From: Antrodiella citrinella
Lineage: Eukaryota; Basidiomycota; Agaricomycetes; Polyporales; Steccherinaceae
Assembly: GCA_004802725.1 (NCBI GenBank)
Contig: SGPM01000230.1
Coordinates: 1 to 44,303, forward strand
DNA length: 44,303 nucleotides
Direction: 5' to 3'
Shown here: one piece after another, positions 43,914 to 44,303 of the stretch
Numbering within the stretch: position 1 is the first letter of the stretch
Layout: every line of letters begins with the position of its first letter
Translations under genes and position numbers: made by a program
Notes under the pieces: generated by a model
The model's database searches: none
What the model saw: only the letters and a program-made list of their open reading frames with translations
Told to the model about the DNA's origin: nothing

Positions 43914-44303
43914 CCCCTTTTCAAGATTCTTTCACATTCCATGACTCTTTCTCCATAATTATCATTCTTATTCAGATATCCCTTGATTTCCTTGCACATG
44001 ACCTCGGTCCATGTGACTGACTTACTCAGCATAAGCCGTAGGCTTATTCATCATCATTTACTTGCTTTAGAGGCCGGTAAACGGCAGAACGATTCCTGAA
44101 TATCTTTTTCCTCTATCCTATAATAGCCTAAAAGTCTTCTCTGATACTTTGCACAATATTCACACCCTCCTCCATCCCTTTATATAAATCCTGACCTGAT
44201 ATATACACTATATCTGAAAACAACTCCTTTTATACTTCAAAACTCTTTGATCCTACTGCTTCACATATACAAGACATGAGAGTTTCTTTCCTTTTACTTT
44301 GTG
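43914..44303. other. AT-rich non-coding right edge
   Basis: T/C-rich DNA with TATATA-like words (TTTATATAAATCC near 44200 and GATATATACAC). No open frame of note. It may be the promoter of a gene beyond the window or part of a degraded repeat. Confidence 0.35.

Noticed and set aside
1..44303. CRISPR arrays, bacterial operons, rRNA genes
   Set aside because: No regularly spaced repeats or rRNA-like stretches are seen, and the DNA is clearly eukaryotic with spliceosomal introns.
1..44303. tRNA genes
   Set aside because: I looked for GGTTCGANTCC-type B boxes with matching A boxes and found no convincing cloverleaf; a dedicated tRNA search would settle this.

Overview
This window looks like nuclear DNA of a basidiomycete fungus, most likely an agaricomycete. 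Genes are packed closely on both strands. Almost every gene is cut by short introns of about 40-65 nt, mostly GT(A/G)NGN...YAG. Reading frames are split into many small exons, and the recognisable proteins are eukaryotic housekeeping types. I joined the exons by hand from splice signals and phase; every main model closes to a multiple of three with no internal stop.

Layout from left to right: 3' end of a glycine-every-fourth-residue repeat gene (3-528, +). An element-like segment (1471-2981) with about 200-nt inverted arms around a broken RecQ-like helicase C-terminal frame. An intergenic stretch. SWD1/RbBP5-like WD40 gene (-), divergent from TTI2 (+). A small membrane protein ORF (-) that overlaps the TTI2 3' end. 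An unrecognised Ser-rich gene (+). A 1158-residue protein fusing a Ser-rich disordered region to a GroES/MDR oxidoreductase (+). A Tra2-like RRM/RS splicing factor (-), divergent from ribosomal protein eL18 (+). A Pho80-type cyclin (-). Glucosidase II beta (-), divergent from eS25 (+). FGGY carbohydrate kinase (+), convergent with uL2 (-). An SS18/SSXT-like protein (+). A small SH3 protein (+). A Pcl1/2-type cyclin (+). Cap-binding CBC1/CBP80 (-), divergent from a PPR-like protein (+). A YPP1/TTC7-like TPR scaffold (-). The last 1.3 kb is AT-richer and holds only a decayed coiled-coil frame.

Functionally this is ordinary conserved gene space: chromatin (SWD1, SS18-like), PIKK maturation (TTI2), splicing and cap binding (Tra2, CBC1), translation (eL18, eS25, uL2), ER glycoprotein quality control, PI4-kinase scaffolding, and two different Pho85-cyclin classes. 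They are not an operon. Several pairs share short divergent promoters (SWD1/TTI2, tra2/RPL18, glucosidase/RPS25, CBC1/PPR).

The least explained parts are the RecQ-bearing inverted-repeat element at the left, the unusual MDR fusion, and the decayed repeat-like DNA at the right end. I did not find a new defence or biosynthetic system. All assignments are from reading the sequence; no database search was run.
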